Position numbers and translations under genes: made by a program. The notes beneath the pieces were generated by a model. The model searched no databases. It was given only the letters and a program-made list of their open reading frames with translations, and had not been told where the DNA came from. Positions 9,190 through 19,900 of a stretch of DNA of 64,000 nt are shown here, piece by piece; within the stretch, counting starts at the first letter, position 1; every line of letters begins with the position of its first letter. Source of the stretch: Micromonospora gifhornensis (lineage in GTDB: Bacteria > Actinomycetota > Actinomycetes > Mycobacteriales > Micromonosporaceae); the NCBI RefSeq assembly GCF_016863515.1, contig NZ_BOPA01000036.1, positions 43,266 to 107,265 on the forward strand. The letters run 5' to 3'.

Positions 9190-9510
9190 TCAGATGCCGG
9201 GCAGACCCGAACCGAGCTGACGCGTTGCGGACGACGCCTCGTCCTCGGCCTGGTTGTAGCCCGCTCTGGTGCGCTCCATCTGGCCCTGCATCTCACGCAA
9301 CGCGCGGATCACTTCGTTGAAGGACTGGCCCCACTGCTCCATCGCGGATCGGTAGCCTTGTGCTGCCGGCCCGGTCCAGCTGGCCATCAGTACGTCAACC
9401 TGGCCGGCGACGCTGCGATTGGCGCTGGTGAACTCGTCCGCCTTGGCGGCGAACTGCTGGGCCGCAGCCCGCATGCCTTCTTCGCTCGTGGAGACGTTGC
9501 CCATGGCCAT
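9190..9510 (-). CDS. WXG100 family protein (EsxA-like), 106 aa
   Basis: First gene of the minus-strand ESX operon and partner of the WXG100 protein just downstream. The turn is a canonical SWTGPAAQGY, flanked by two amphipathic helices; the C-terminal part (YNQAEDEASSATRQL) is helical and could carry the export signal. An upstream TTG at 9519 is almost on top of the GAGGAG ribosome site, whereas ATG 9510 has about 10 nt spacing, so 9510 is preferred; ATG 9504 is another option. The two WXG100 proteins are clearly different in sequence, as expected for a heterodimer. Confidence 0.9.
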   Translation of the reverse strand: MAMGNVSTSEEGMRAAAQQFAAKADEFTSANRSVAGQVDVLMASWTGPAAQGYRSAMEQWGQSFNEVIRALREMQGQMERTRAGYNQAEDEASSATRQLGSGLPGI

Positions 9511-9781
9511 GGTGCTCAAGCTCCTCGTGGTCGTACGGAATTCGATGGTCTCTGCGGCCTGACGCGCCGCGGCAAGTCTGCGGAGCGCTGGTCGGGCTCT
9601 GCCAACTCACGAAGCAATACCTGCACGATCGTGAAATGAGATTGCCTATCCACACGCTTGGACGTAGGCGGCACCGGAAACACGTGAAGTGCCGCTGCAC
9701 GATCGTTCCTTCCTGCGACCCGACCCTTCCGGACCGGCGGATCCCGACATTCACTTGGCCCCGCGAGGAGGGAATGCCGCG
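9511..9781. promoter_or_regulatory. divergent ESX promoter region with repeated CTGCACGATCGT
   Basis: This 271-bp gap separates the minus-strand WXG100 operon from the plus-strand toxin operon and must hold both promoters. The 12-mer CTGCACGATCGT occurs twice in direct orientation, at 9621-9632 and 9695-9706. The first copy sits in a perfect 10-bp palindrome CACGATCGTG (9624-9633) and the second in the 8-bp palindrome ACGATCGT (9699-9706). Two palindromic sites 75 bp apart between divergent operons are good operator candidates. I could not assign clear -35/-10 boxes. Confidence 0.45.
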
Positions 9782-10195
9782 ATGGACTTCAACGCCCGGA
9801 TCGAGGGTCTGTTCGAGGAGTACGAGCGTCAGCGCACCAGTCTCAGCGAGTTGCAGGAGAAGATGCGCGGCATTTCGACGACCGCGACATCGCAGCGTCG
9901 GGAGGTCGTCGTCACCGTCGGACAGAACGGCGTGCTCACCGACATCCAGTTTCCGACCAGCGGCTACCGGCGAATGACGCCGAAGGAGCTCGCCTCAGTG
10001 ATCATGGCTACCTACGCCGACGCCAGGGAACAGGCGATGGTGCAGGCCGCGGAGGTGCTCAAGCCCTTCCTCCCGGACGGGCTGGATGCGGGGGCGCTGG
10101 TTCGTGGCACCGCTGGCGCCGAGGCGTACTTTCCGACTGAGCCGCGAATGGCCACGAGCGTACGGGAAATGATGCTCGGACGGTTGCCGCGATGA
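9782..10195 (+). CDS. YbaB/EbfC-like protein of the ESX toxin operon, 137 aa
   Basis: Resembles the YbaB/EbfC fold: an N-terminal helix (MDFNARIEGLFEEYERQRTS), then beta strands around EVVVTVGQNGVLTDIQF with the family's hydrophobic-x-V-x-x-G-x-L pattern, then a helix ending in residues about 70-90. YbaB proteins bind DNA, but copies beside ESX clusters are often of unknown role. ATG 9782 follows GAGGAGGG; earlier in-frame starts lack such a site. The stop overlaps the next start (ATGA), so this opens a plus-strand operon with the giant toxin. Confidence 0.7.
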   Translation: MDFNARIEGLFEEYERQRTSLSELQEKMRGISTTATSQRREVVVTVGQNGVLTDIQFPTSGYRRMTPKELASVIMATYADAREQAMVQAAEVLKPFLPDGLDAGALVRGTAGAEAYFPTEPRMATSVREMMLGRLPR

Positions 10196-10938
10196 CGCAC
10201 CCTGGCGGCGAGATCTACGTCGACCCGGATGGCGTGATCAAGACCGGCGACGGGTACGACCAGTACCTCGCCACCTATACCGGGCACCTGGCGCGTATTC
10301 GTGAGGTGCGGTCCCGGTACAGCGGCAGCTGGGGCGACGACGAGTTGGGCCGGGAGTTCGGGCAGAATTTCATACGAGGCCTGGACGCCATGGAGCAGAT
10401 CGTGGAAACCGCGGTGGGAATGCTTCAGTACACGGCCGAAGGCCTGCGGGCCAGCGGCATCGACTACCGCCGAGCTGACGAGCACGCCCGCGAGGCCGGG
10501 CTTCTGCTGGCCCGCAGAGGCGAGACGCATCTGGTGAGCCACGGACTTCCCACCGAGTCCAGCCACATCTCCGACACCGTCACCACGCCCCGTGCGCCCG
10601 CCGCCTCGTACCTGACTCCGCTGACGCCGGCGCTGTCCGCACACGACACGCGGGACATCTCCGGGATGCTGGTCAACGCGGAACGACTCCCGCAGGGGTG
10701 CCGTCTCGTGGCTCTCGTTCCACTGCCCGACGGCACCGTGCAGGTCGACGCGAACCGCTACGAGTCCGTCACGCCCGTGGCTGCCTCGGCAGTGACCGAC
10801 CCGCAGGGACGGCCAATCGACCCGGATGGGCGGCAGTTCTTCGTCGTCCGCGACAACCCGAACGTGGACCCGACCGCAGCGGGCTACCGGCCGCTTCTCG
10901 TCGCCTATCCCACCGGCGGCGACCAGCCGGTCGCCTGA
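10192..10938 (+). CDS. WXG-like ESX helper protein upstream of the giant toxin, 248 aa
   Basis: N-terminal ~90 residues look like a WXG100-type hairpin, with the turn SWGDDELGREF and long flanking helices. The C-terminal half is different: Pro-rich linker, then about 90 residues of beta-rich sequence (RLVALVPLPDGTVQVDANRY, RQFFVVRDNPNVD) that I cannot name. It is translationally coupled to the YbaB-like gene by an ATGA overlap and lies 21 nt before the toxin gene. A dimerisation partner or loading chaperone for the toxin's own WXG-like N-terminus is the likely role, inferred from position. Confidence 0.7.
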   Translation: MTHPGGEIYVDPDGVIKTGDGYDQYLATYTGHLARIREVRSRYSGSWGDDELGREFGQNFIRGLDAMEQIVETAVGMLQYTAEGLRASGIDYRRADEHAREAGLLLARRGETHLVSHGLPTESSHISDTVTTPRAPAASYLTPLTPALSAHDTRDISGMLVNAERLPQGCRLVALVPLPDGTVQVDANRYESVTPVAASAVTDPQGRPIDPDGRQFFVVRDNPNVDPTAAGYRPLLVAYPTGGDQPVA

Positions 10939-10959
10939 CAACTCCGCCCAGGTTGCCCG

Positions 10960-13900
10960 ATGCCAGACTTCCACATCCCCAACGACCCGGAATGGCAGTG
11001 GGTCTACGACCTCATTCTGTACGGAGTCGGTGAGGAGTACCCCGAGGCCGACCCGACCGCGCTGCGGGAGATGGCGCAGGAACTACAGATCACGGGCACC
11101 TTGGTGCTGAGCGAGGTAGCCGGTGCCGCATCCCTGAGCACGGCGCTTCACCACCACCTTGAGGGGCCGGCCGCGGAAGCCTACGCCCGCTTCGCTCCGG
11201 GTATCACCAACAGCCTGCCGGCCGGTGCCGACATCGCCAACTCGCTGGCCGACTCGGCCGAGCAGTTCGCCCTGGACTCGGAGGCAACGCAGTACGGCAT
11301 CATCATCGCCGCCTTCACCATCGTGGTGGAGATTGCCATAGCGCTGGCCACCGGATTCGGGGCCGCCGCCGTGCCGGGCCTCATCAAGATCGGTCAAACG
11401 ATCGTCCAGCAACTGGTCAATCTCTTCAAGGTCCGGATGCGGAATCTGCTGCTGCGGTCCGGATGGCAAGCCTTCGAAGAGGCACTCGAAGAGATCGCAC
11501 AAACCTTGGCGGCACACCTCGCTCAGATGGCGGAGGGAAACCGGAGAACACCGGACGGTAGGGAAATCGGCATGGCCGCCGCCGGTGGCGCCTTCATCGG
11601 CGGCGGCATCGCCGCGGTATTCGGGCTCGTCCAGAGATACTTCCCGGGCATCAACCGGCACCTCTTCACCCGCGAGGCCTTCCTGGCGGGCCTTGAGACC
11701 GGCTTCGAGGGTCTCTTCACGCTGATGGTGCACGGGCAGTTCAATCCGTTCGCCACCGCGACATCCTCCATGATGGGCGGCTACGCGAGCGCAAGAGCGA
11801 ACGAGTACGCCGACCATAATGTCGCGGCGGCGTTCGGCAAGCGACCACCCGAGCAGAACCTGCGCCCTGTGCCGTCTCCGGCCAGCACAGAGACCGCCTT
11901 AGAACGCAGCACCACCACACCCACCACACCCACCACGGCCAGCACCGCCACACCCACCACGGCCAGTACCACCACGGCCAGTACCACTACGGCCACGACA
12001 CCCACCACAGCCACCTCGACGGGCCAGGAAAGCCTCACTCCGGTTGGCGCAGCGCCCACAACTGCCACTGGTGGGTCAATCAACGTCGCATCCCCAGCAA
12101 CCAGCCGACCGCCCATGGGGGGTACCGGACAGACCAGCGGGGCACCGACCAGCAGCGGCGGTACCGCAACGACCGGTGGCACCACCACATCGACCAGCGG
12201 CACCGCAACCACCGACGGCACCACATCGACCGGCGGGAACACAAACAGCGGCATCTTGGACGTCAACGTCGAGGGCCACTCAGGGCAAGCCACACCAAGC
12301 ACGCCGCCACCTCCGAACGCCAGCGTGGTCGCGCGCACCGACCTCGGTACAGACCTGTCTGCGGCGACACCCCAGGCCCAGGGCTTGGCGGGCCTGGACA
12401 CCACGCTCCGCCAACCCACCGACTCCGCTGTGGCGCAGCACATCGAGGTGCCAGCCCCGGGTGGTCACACCGCAGGCGACATGCTCAACCCGTCGGCCGT
12501 CACCCGCGACACGACCCGAAACACTGACGGTCCAGCAGAACTCACCGCCGACGATCGCACAGCCGCCGAAGGTTTCAAAGCACGGCTGGTCGATTCCGAA
12601 CTGCCCGCCGAGTTGCGGGATGCGATCGGGATTGTTCGTGAGGTCGGACTAGCCGTCCCGCCTCAGGCCGAAGGCGACACCGACAGCCACGGAAGGCAGG
12701 TAGCCTTCGTTGCCGCCGACCACCTACGCCATCACCCCAACGACATACACGGTGCGCGTGCCATCGTGACCAGGCTGGCCACCGGCCACCCCCGCACGGG
12801 AACCCTGCCTGGCGGCGCACATCGCGACCCCGTGGAGCTGCTTCAGGCCGCCCTTGACGCGGCCGGGGCAGCAGGGCTGACAGAGGCGGATATTCGCGCC
12901 GAACTAGCTGATCGCGAGCTCTCTGACGAGTCGATCGCGAGTCTGTTCAGGCAGCTCACGGAAAGCTACCCCCACACCTACCAGTCGTGGCACGAGGAAC
13001 GCCCAGAAGCCAGCCACACGACGAGGATCAGGCGCTACGGTCCGGCAGCTTCGGGCTCCCGGTCAATTCAGCCAGTGCCGGTTGCGCCGCATTCGGCTCC
13101 GCCACGACTTCCCGACCATCTCACCCTCACGACGAACCCACCGGTCGCGCCACCAGCCGCTACGGGCACCATCGACGGCGGCCTGACCCAACAGACCGCC
13201 AACGCGGCCGGCGTCGACATCCTTCCTCCGCCCGCCACCGTCAACGACCGCACCCCCTCCGACCGCATCGAAGCAACTCACGACGAGTCCGAATCGGGCC
13301 TCCGGACGCCGCCGCAGCAGCCGACCGCCGAGCGCCTGCTGGCCGGTCTCCGCGCGGCGGCTCGACCAGCCCCAGCACAGGGTCTGCTCGGTCCCGACAT
13401 CTTCGGCGTACGCCGGACCCCACCCCGGCCACCCTTCCTCCAGGTGGCCGCGCTACGCGACCTGGCCAGCGACCAGCTGCAGCCGTTGCTCGACCGCCTG
13501 GATCTGGCCACACCCCACGACCGGATCGCGAACGCCGTGGATGACTCGCAACTGAGCGGCGGTCTGGTCTGGACCGACGTACCGACGCACCGGACCTGGC
13601 TTGAGAATCCGAACGAGGTTCCCCCGGCCATGCGTGAGCTTCCGGCGACAGTCGACATGCCGGCGATGGTGCACTCGATCTGGCTTGGCGGCACGCCGCC
13701 CGACGACCACCTGGAGAATCTGGCCGCGATGGCGGCGAGTGCAAGCGGCGCCGGTTTCAAGACCCACCTGTGGACCGACATTCCCCGTGCCGACATAACC
13801 CGGGCCATGGCCTCGGACGCCCCGGAACTCGCGGCCGTCCGCCAGCTGGTCGGGTGGGCTCGCCGCAATCAGATTCTGCTCGTCAACGTGGACGAGGTCT

Positions 13901-16900
13901 TCCACGCCGGCGATCCGATGGATCTGGATGCCCAGTACCGGTCCGAGCACGCCAAGCAGCAGGGGCGCGGATACGGAGCGGCCAGCGACATCCTGCGCAT
14001 CGAGATCCTGAAGCGTTTCGGCGGCGTCTACACCGATGGCGACAACTATCTCAGCGCGCAATCGCTCGCACAGCACGAATCCGGCATGCCGAACTGGCTC
14101 GCAAACGTCGACCGCTTGTTCGTCGAGCGCGGCTTCGGGGCTTTGATCCCTCCGTACTCCAATGCGCGAACCTACGCGAACGCCGGGTTCGTAGGCACCC
14201 GCGGACACCCTTTCTTCCACTTGTACGCCGATCGGATCGCCGAGCGATACCAGCGCACGCAGTACGAGCTGCTACCCCACTCGCGAACCGACCGTGAATG
14301 GTCGGAAACGCAGGTCAAGAACAAGCACATGGCGGCCCGACGCCACTCGATCATGGCGCGGACCGGACCGGACCTACTCGACAAGCTGGCCAGAGACCTG
14401 GGCTTTCGCGCCTCCACCATGGTCGGGATCGTCAAGCAGGGTCCGCCATTGCCGACGCTCGACACCATCGAGATGGGCGACGCGGGCTCCTGGAAGGCAG
14501 GATCTGAGCCCTTCGCGCCGCGTCGCCAGTTCCAGGACGAGATCCCGGTTCTCAGCCGGGTCGCCGCGACGTTGATCCGCGACCTCTACAACCGCGACGG
14601 TGATCTGCACCTGACCGCTGTCGCTCCGGTGGTGAACGGACTACCTGAGCCGGCTGCCGCGTGGACCGCAGTGGTCGAGTTCATCGCCGGGCATCCGGAT
14701 TTCGGTCCCCTGATCCGGACAGTCACCGATCGTGTGCTGGTTCCGTCCTCGGCGAACAACGGCAGCGTCGACACGAAGGTGCTGCCTCTTCCAGACCCCG
14801 TACGCCGGCGGCTCGGTCTGACCGACGAGCCAGGCGCCGGCGATCCACCGGGCAACTGGCTGCGAGGCGAGCTGGTCCGCCCGGCGCGACCTACGTCAGC
14901 GTCCCCGGTGGGGCCGGTGACCGCGAGCGCTCAATCCGGGACGTCCGGACCCGGTGCGCCTACGCAGGTATTCATGGCCGACACCACCGACTCGATGATT
15001 CGGGGCCTGGACCGGACCATCAGCGAGCGGGAACGCGACCTTCGCGAGCGCGGCCTGGACCCCAGCAACGACCATCTCCTGCGGGAACTGCGCGCACACC
15101 GGGCGAGCCATTCCCGCCGGCCGCGACCCTTGCCTGTGCCGCCGGCAGCAGCGACCTCAGCCCCGGTCTCATCGCCGGTCCCGGCCGCCGACGACAGCGC
15201 GCCCGTCACCCTCTCGCTCACCAACCTGCACCTGCTTCTCGAACATCGGCCCTCCTGGGCACCCGGCTGGGCGACCGAAGGTCAAGGGCTGCGGCTGCGT
15301 CGTGCCGCCACCGCCTTCGGTCAGCAGTTCGCCGCCGACCTGGCCGGGCAGGTGGCAGGTCGGCCGGTCGCGCCCGGCGACGTGACCGACTTCCTGTCCA
15401 TCGAGTCCGTCGCCGCCGTGCAAGGCCTGGCGAATCTCATCTTCCTTCAGGCCGTGGCTGCGGCCGAGGGAACCTTCGCGCCGTTACCTATGCGGTCGTT
15501 GCTGCCGATATCCGAGGTCATCGACCAGCTCGACCCGGTACCGCAGGGCTTCGATCCGACGACTCCAGGCGCGGCCACCACCCAGGGCGCCGGCGCCTTC
15601 CTGCGAGCCAACGACGGCGTGTTCCGCGAGCAACTCGCCCGGCAGCTCAGCGAGCACCTCGGCCGATCGATCGACGCCGCCGACCTGGTGCTCGATCCAC
15701 CAGTGCCGCGCGGCCCGGTCGCCAGCCGGGGCGCCACAGCAGCCGCGATCGAGGTGGAGTTGCTGCGCGGGAACCCGCAGCGAACGCCGCTGGGAATGCC
15801 GGACGAGGCTCTGCTCTTCCGCGTCGCCGAACAGTACGGTCCGCACTCGCGGCGGGCGCAGGACCTGGCCGAACGAAACCGCAGCGACCTGCGGGGGCGA
15901 CGCAACCTCCGACGCAAGGGCGACGCGGACCCGGTGGCAGCGCCGGTGCCGGAAACCTATGGGCGCGTCGAGTCGCCGCGCCGGATGCCGAACGGAGTCT
16001 GGGCGTACCTGCCCGACGGGGACGATGTGGCCCGGGCATTCGACGTGCTCGACCTCGCCGAACGGATCACCACTGCGCCGGGCACGCTGACGGTCACCGG
16101 CATCGCCAGAGGTACCGGCAGCGAGGTATCGATCACCGACGGGACCGGCGGCATCATCCCGGAGCTGCTGGTCAACGAACCGTTCGTCGCCCAGGCCGCT
16201 CAGGGCGGTCGCGAGCACTCGGTGCTCGTGCTACGTCTGCTCGATGACCAGCGGGCAGCGGAGACGATCGCACGGCAGACCCAGATCCTCATCGACCGGG
16301 ACACGCTGCTTCGCGGCACCGGCCCGCGCGGTGTCGTGGTCGGCGTGCACGACCCGGCTGCCGATCGGTGGTCGTGGCAGGCCGTCATCCCAGGAAGCCA
16401 GTCGCTGCAGGCGGCAGAATCGCTCGACGAGGCGTTGGCCGTGGTTCGCAGCGTACCGTCGCTGCAGCTCGACCCGGCACAGGAACTCCGTGCGCGCGTC
16501 AACGGCCACACCACCCATCCCGGGCTGACCACGGTCGAGTGCGCTCAGTTGATGCTCCAGGGCGCCAGTGACCTGCCGACCTACTCCGAGCGGGCCACAG
16601 ATTCGCCTGATTCCTTCACCGAGAAAGTGCTGCGGGTGCCGGTCCGACCCGGTGCCACCCCTGCCGAGGCGATGGAGACCGCCCGGCTCTGGCTGGACCC
16701 GGAGGCTGTTCGCGAGGTGGTGCCGCGCGGTGACGACGGCACGGTCGGGCTCGTCCGCATCGCGCCGGACCTGCGAGCGCACGTCCTGCGCCTGCCGGCC
16801 ACGGCGACCGAGCCGGACACCTGGGCCTCGGTCGTCCGGCCGGCTGAACCCAGGGACCGGGTCCGGTACCGGGTCTGGGTCAACCGGCACGAACCCTTGC

Positions 16901-19900
16901 CAGGACCCGCCGGCCCCGTCACGTTGACTGCGGTGCTGCCCGGCACGCACGTGGACTGGTCGGTGCTCGACACGCTGCCGCCCTCGTTCTTGACGCGGTT
17001 GACCATCGAGCCGGGCCGGATCGAGAACGGCACGATCGATGTCGGAGAGACACGGCCGATCGACGCCGCCGAGTACGCCGGCCGGCTTCCAGAGGACGCC
17101 GACGAACCCATCGTCGTCCTTCAGGCGCCCATGCACGGCGATGACGGCCTGCCGTTCGCCAAGGCGCTGTCGCACGCCGGATGGGTGCTGGTGCAACGGG
17201 TTCAGAACGGCACGCGCGAGTGGCGGATGTTCCGTGACGGTGAACTGGTCGAGGTCATCCCGTCCACCACGGGGAGGGAACTGGGTCAGGCACTGCGGCG
17301 TTGGGCCGGCAACGCGCTCGTCCCGTCCGCGCAAGCCGTGCACAACCTTCTCCGCGGAGAAGTCCGTACACCGGACGCACCCTCCGCCGTGGTCATCCGG
17401 CGGGCGATGGCGGCGGCCGAGCTCAACAACAGCGGCACCGTCCGGGGCTGGCTCACTCTCCCGCCCGGGTCCGGCACCACCGGGCCGATCTCACGTCTGT
17501 TGGAGCACTACCCCGCTGGTCTGCTTCCGCTGCGCCGCGGGCCGATAGACGGGCAGGTGAACATCCGGATCGAGGTGCCGTCTCGTTACATCGCGCGGGT
17601 CGCGGATCGCGGTTACCCCCGGCCGATCGTCGATCTGACCGCTTTGACCGATGCCCGCGCCGTGCTCGGCGCGGACGGCCTGGTGACCGTACCGGCCGCG
17701 GTCACCGCTGAGCGGGGTGTCGAGGTTGTGCGCAGTTACCTCACCGGCATGCGCGCCCGGCGGCCCGCCGATCACCCGGAGCAGCGGGCGGCGCGCCTCT
17801 TCGGGATGCTCGGCGGCGTACGACCAACGGCCGGCGTACCTTCCCTCACGGCCTGGGCCGATCAACTCGGTGCCCGGTTCCGCGATGCCGAGCCGCGTTC
17901 CGTCGAGCGGCTCGGCGCGGGCGCGGTCACGCTGGTACGCACGCGCCGAGCCGGCGTACTGATGGCTGTCGGCGTCGAAGACCCGCACCGACCGGTGCTG
18001 CTCACCCTCGACGGCGAGTCGATCGACCCGGCCGTTCTGGGCCAGGACGGCGGGCAACTGCTGCTGACCGCCGACGGGCGGCTGGCCCAGATCGACATCA
18101 GCGTGCCGGGCCTGTCCCTGCCGACTGTTCGCGGCCTTCCCGGCGAGGAACCCGCCGTCTCCCTCCCCGACCGGGTAGCGGATCGTCTCCGGGCCGGCGG
18201 CCGCGAGGTGCCGGCCGACCTGGATCGCCGGTTGAGCAGACGAGTCAGCATCACCGCAGCCCGCCGGCTGAGCCGGCTCGCCGGGAATCCGGCCACGATC
18301 GACATGGTGGCCCAGGAGGTCGTCCAGGAATCGGACGAGCAGGTCAACGAAGACGCCCGCCGGGCCCAGCTGCTCGACGGCGTCATCGAGTTTCTGGCCG
18401 ACAACGGTCTCGCGATGTCCGCCGAGGATGTCAGCACGCAGCTGGACGCAGTGCTCGCCGCCGACCCGCCGGAGTGGATCGGGTCGTCCGTCCCTGAGGA
18501 GATGATCATCCGGGTCGGGGTGAACATCGCCACCCGGGGCGCCGACCTGCGCACGATGGCGGCCGGTGGCAGCATCGCCCGCGAACGACGGGCCCGGTTC
18601 CGGTCCGCGACGCAGCCCGAGCCGCCGACCAACCAGGCGACCGAGGCGTCACCGGAGACCATGGAGCCCACGCCACCCGCCCCGACCCAGCAGACGCACT
18701 CGGCACAGTCGACACAAGACGATGGCGCGGCACGGCCCAGGGCCATCCGCCCTCTGCCGGTACCGCCGGCTGCTGCCGTTCCGGGCGACTCCGGTCGCTC
18801 TGTCCAGGACACGCGGCGGACGCCGAGCCCGGTGGGCGCAACGCAGATCACGTCGTCAACGACCGTCCCGACCGGTGAGGTGCCGGCCGACGGCAACTGC
18901 CAGCTCTACAGTGTGATCGGAGCAGATCCGCAGCACGTACGCCGGGCGCTCGCGGCGCACAGCCTGGGTTCGGCGGAGGTACGGCGGTGGCTGAACGATC
19001 CTGAGCAGGTTCGAGGCGACCTTCAGCGCCACGCCAGATCGCTGTCCAACGACGGGATCCCGGTCCCGGACGACTCGCCGCTGTCGCAGGCAGCGGACGC
19101 GCTACGCGAACTCGTCGTTCGGCACCTTGATTCCTACGCGGGTCGTCCCGGTGACATCCCGATCTGGGTCGTTCAGCAGTACCGGGCCGGCGACGATAGG
19201 CTCCTTCCGGACAGCGCCGACGATCGTGCCTTGCTGCTCGGTCGGCTCGGCTCGCTCGGACTCACCACCGTGACCGACGCCGACCTGTTGCCGCTCGACT
19301 GGCTCCGCGACCGGTTCATCGCGCGGCGCACCTCCGACCTCGTCTCGTCGGCGGGCTCACAGTCGCAGGCCCGGGAAGCCGCCGAGCGTGAAGTGCCCCT
19401 CACGGATCTCGGCCGGCCCGACGTGAATCCCCGGCTCGCCGACAACGCCACCCGCAAGATGCGACAGATGCTCGAATACCTGGTGGAGCGGGACGGGCCC
19501 CTGACCGTCTCCGAGGTGCCGACGACGGTCCTGCGCGGCATGCTGAACATGCACTACGCCCTGTACTCCGGGCCGGTGACGCCAACCGAGTTCGACACCA
19601 TGCGGAACGCGGCGACGAACTGGCAGGGCTACTGGCTTCGCGACGAGGGCGAGACTTTCCTTCCCCTGCTGGCCGACGCGTTGGGTCTGCGGATCACGAT
19701 CCAGCGACCGCAACCGCATCAGCCCACCTCGATCGGCGAGGAGCACCACCCGAAGATCCGGGTCGTGCTGGAGTACCTGCACTACAGCTTTGTGCCGACC
19801 GCGCCTGCCGCTGACCGGCCGCACGACGACCAGTCGCGGCCGGCCGGGTCCCGGACAGTCGAGCAGGTGAGCGCATCTCCTGCGCTGGCCGCCGCCGTCG

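Noticed and set aside
11281..11400. membrane helix suggesting the giant protein is an anchored surface protein
   Set aside because: The hydrophobic hairpin is part of the WXG100_2/CpnT-like secretion domain; there is no signal peptide or cell-wall anchor at the C-terminus.
12001..12652. possible CRISPR-like or satellite array in the toxin linker
   Set aside because: Only low-complexity Thr/Gly codon repeats without spaced identical units.
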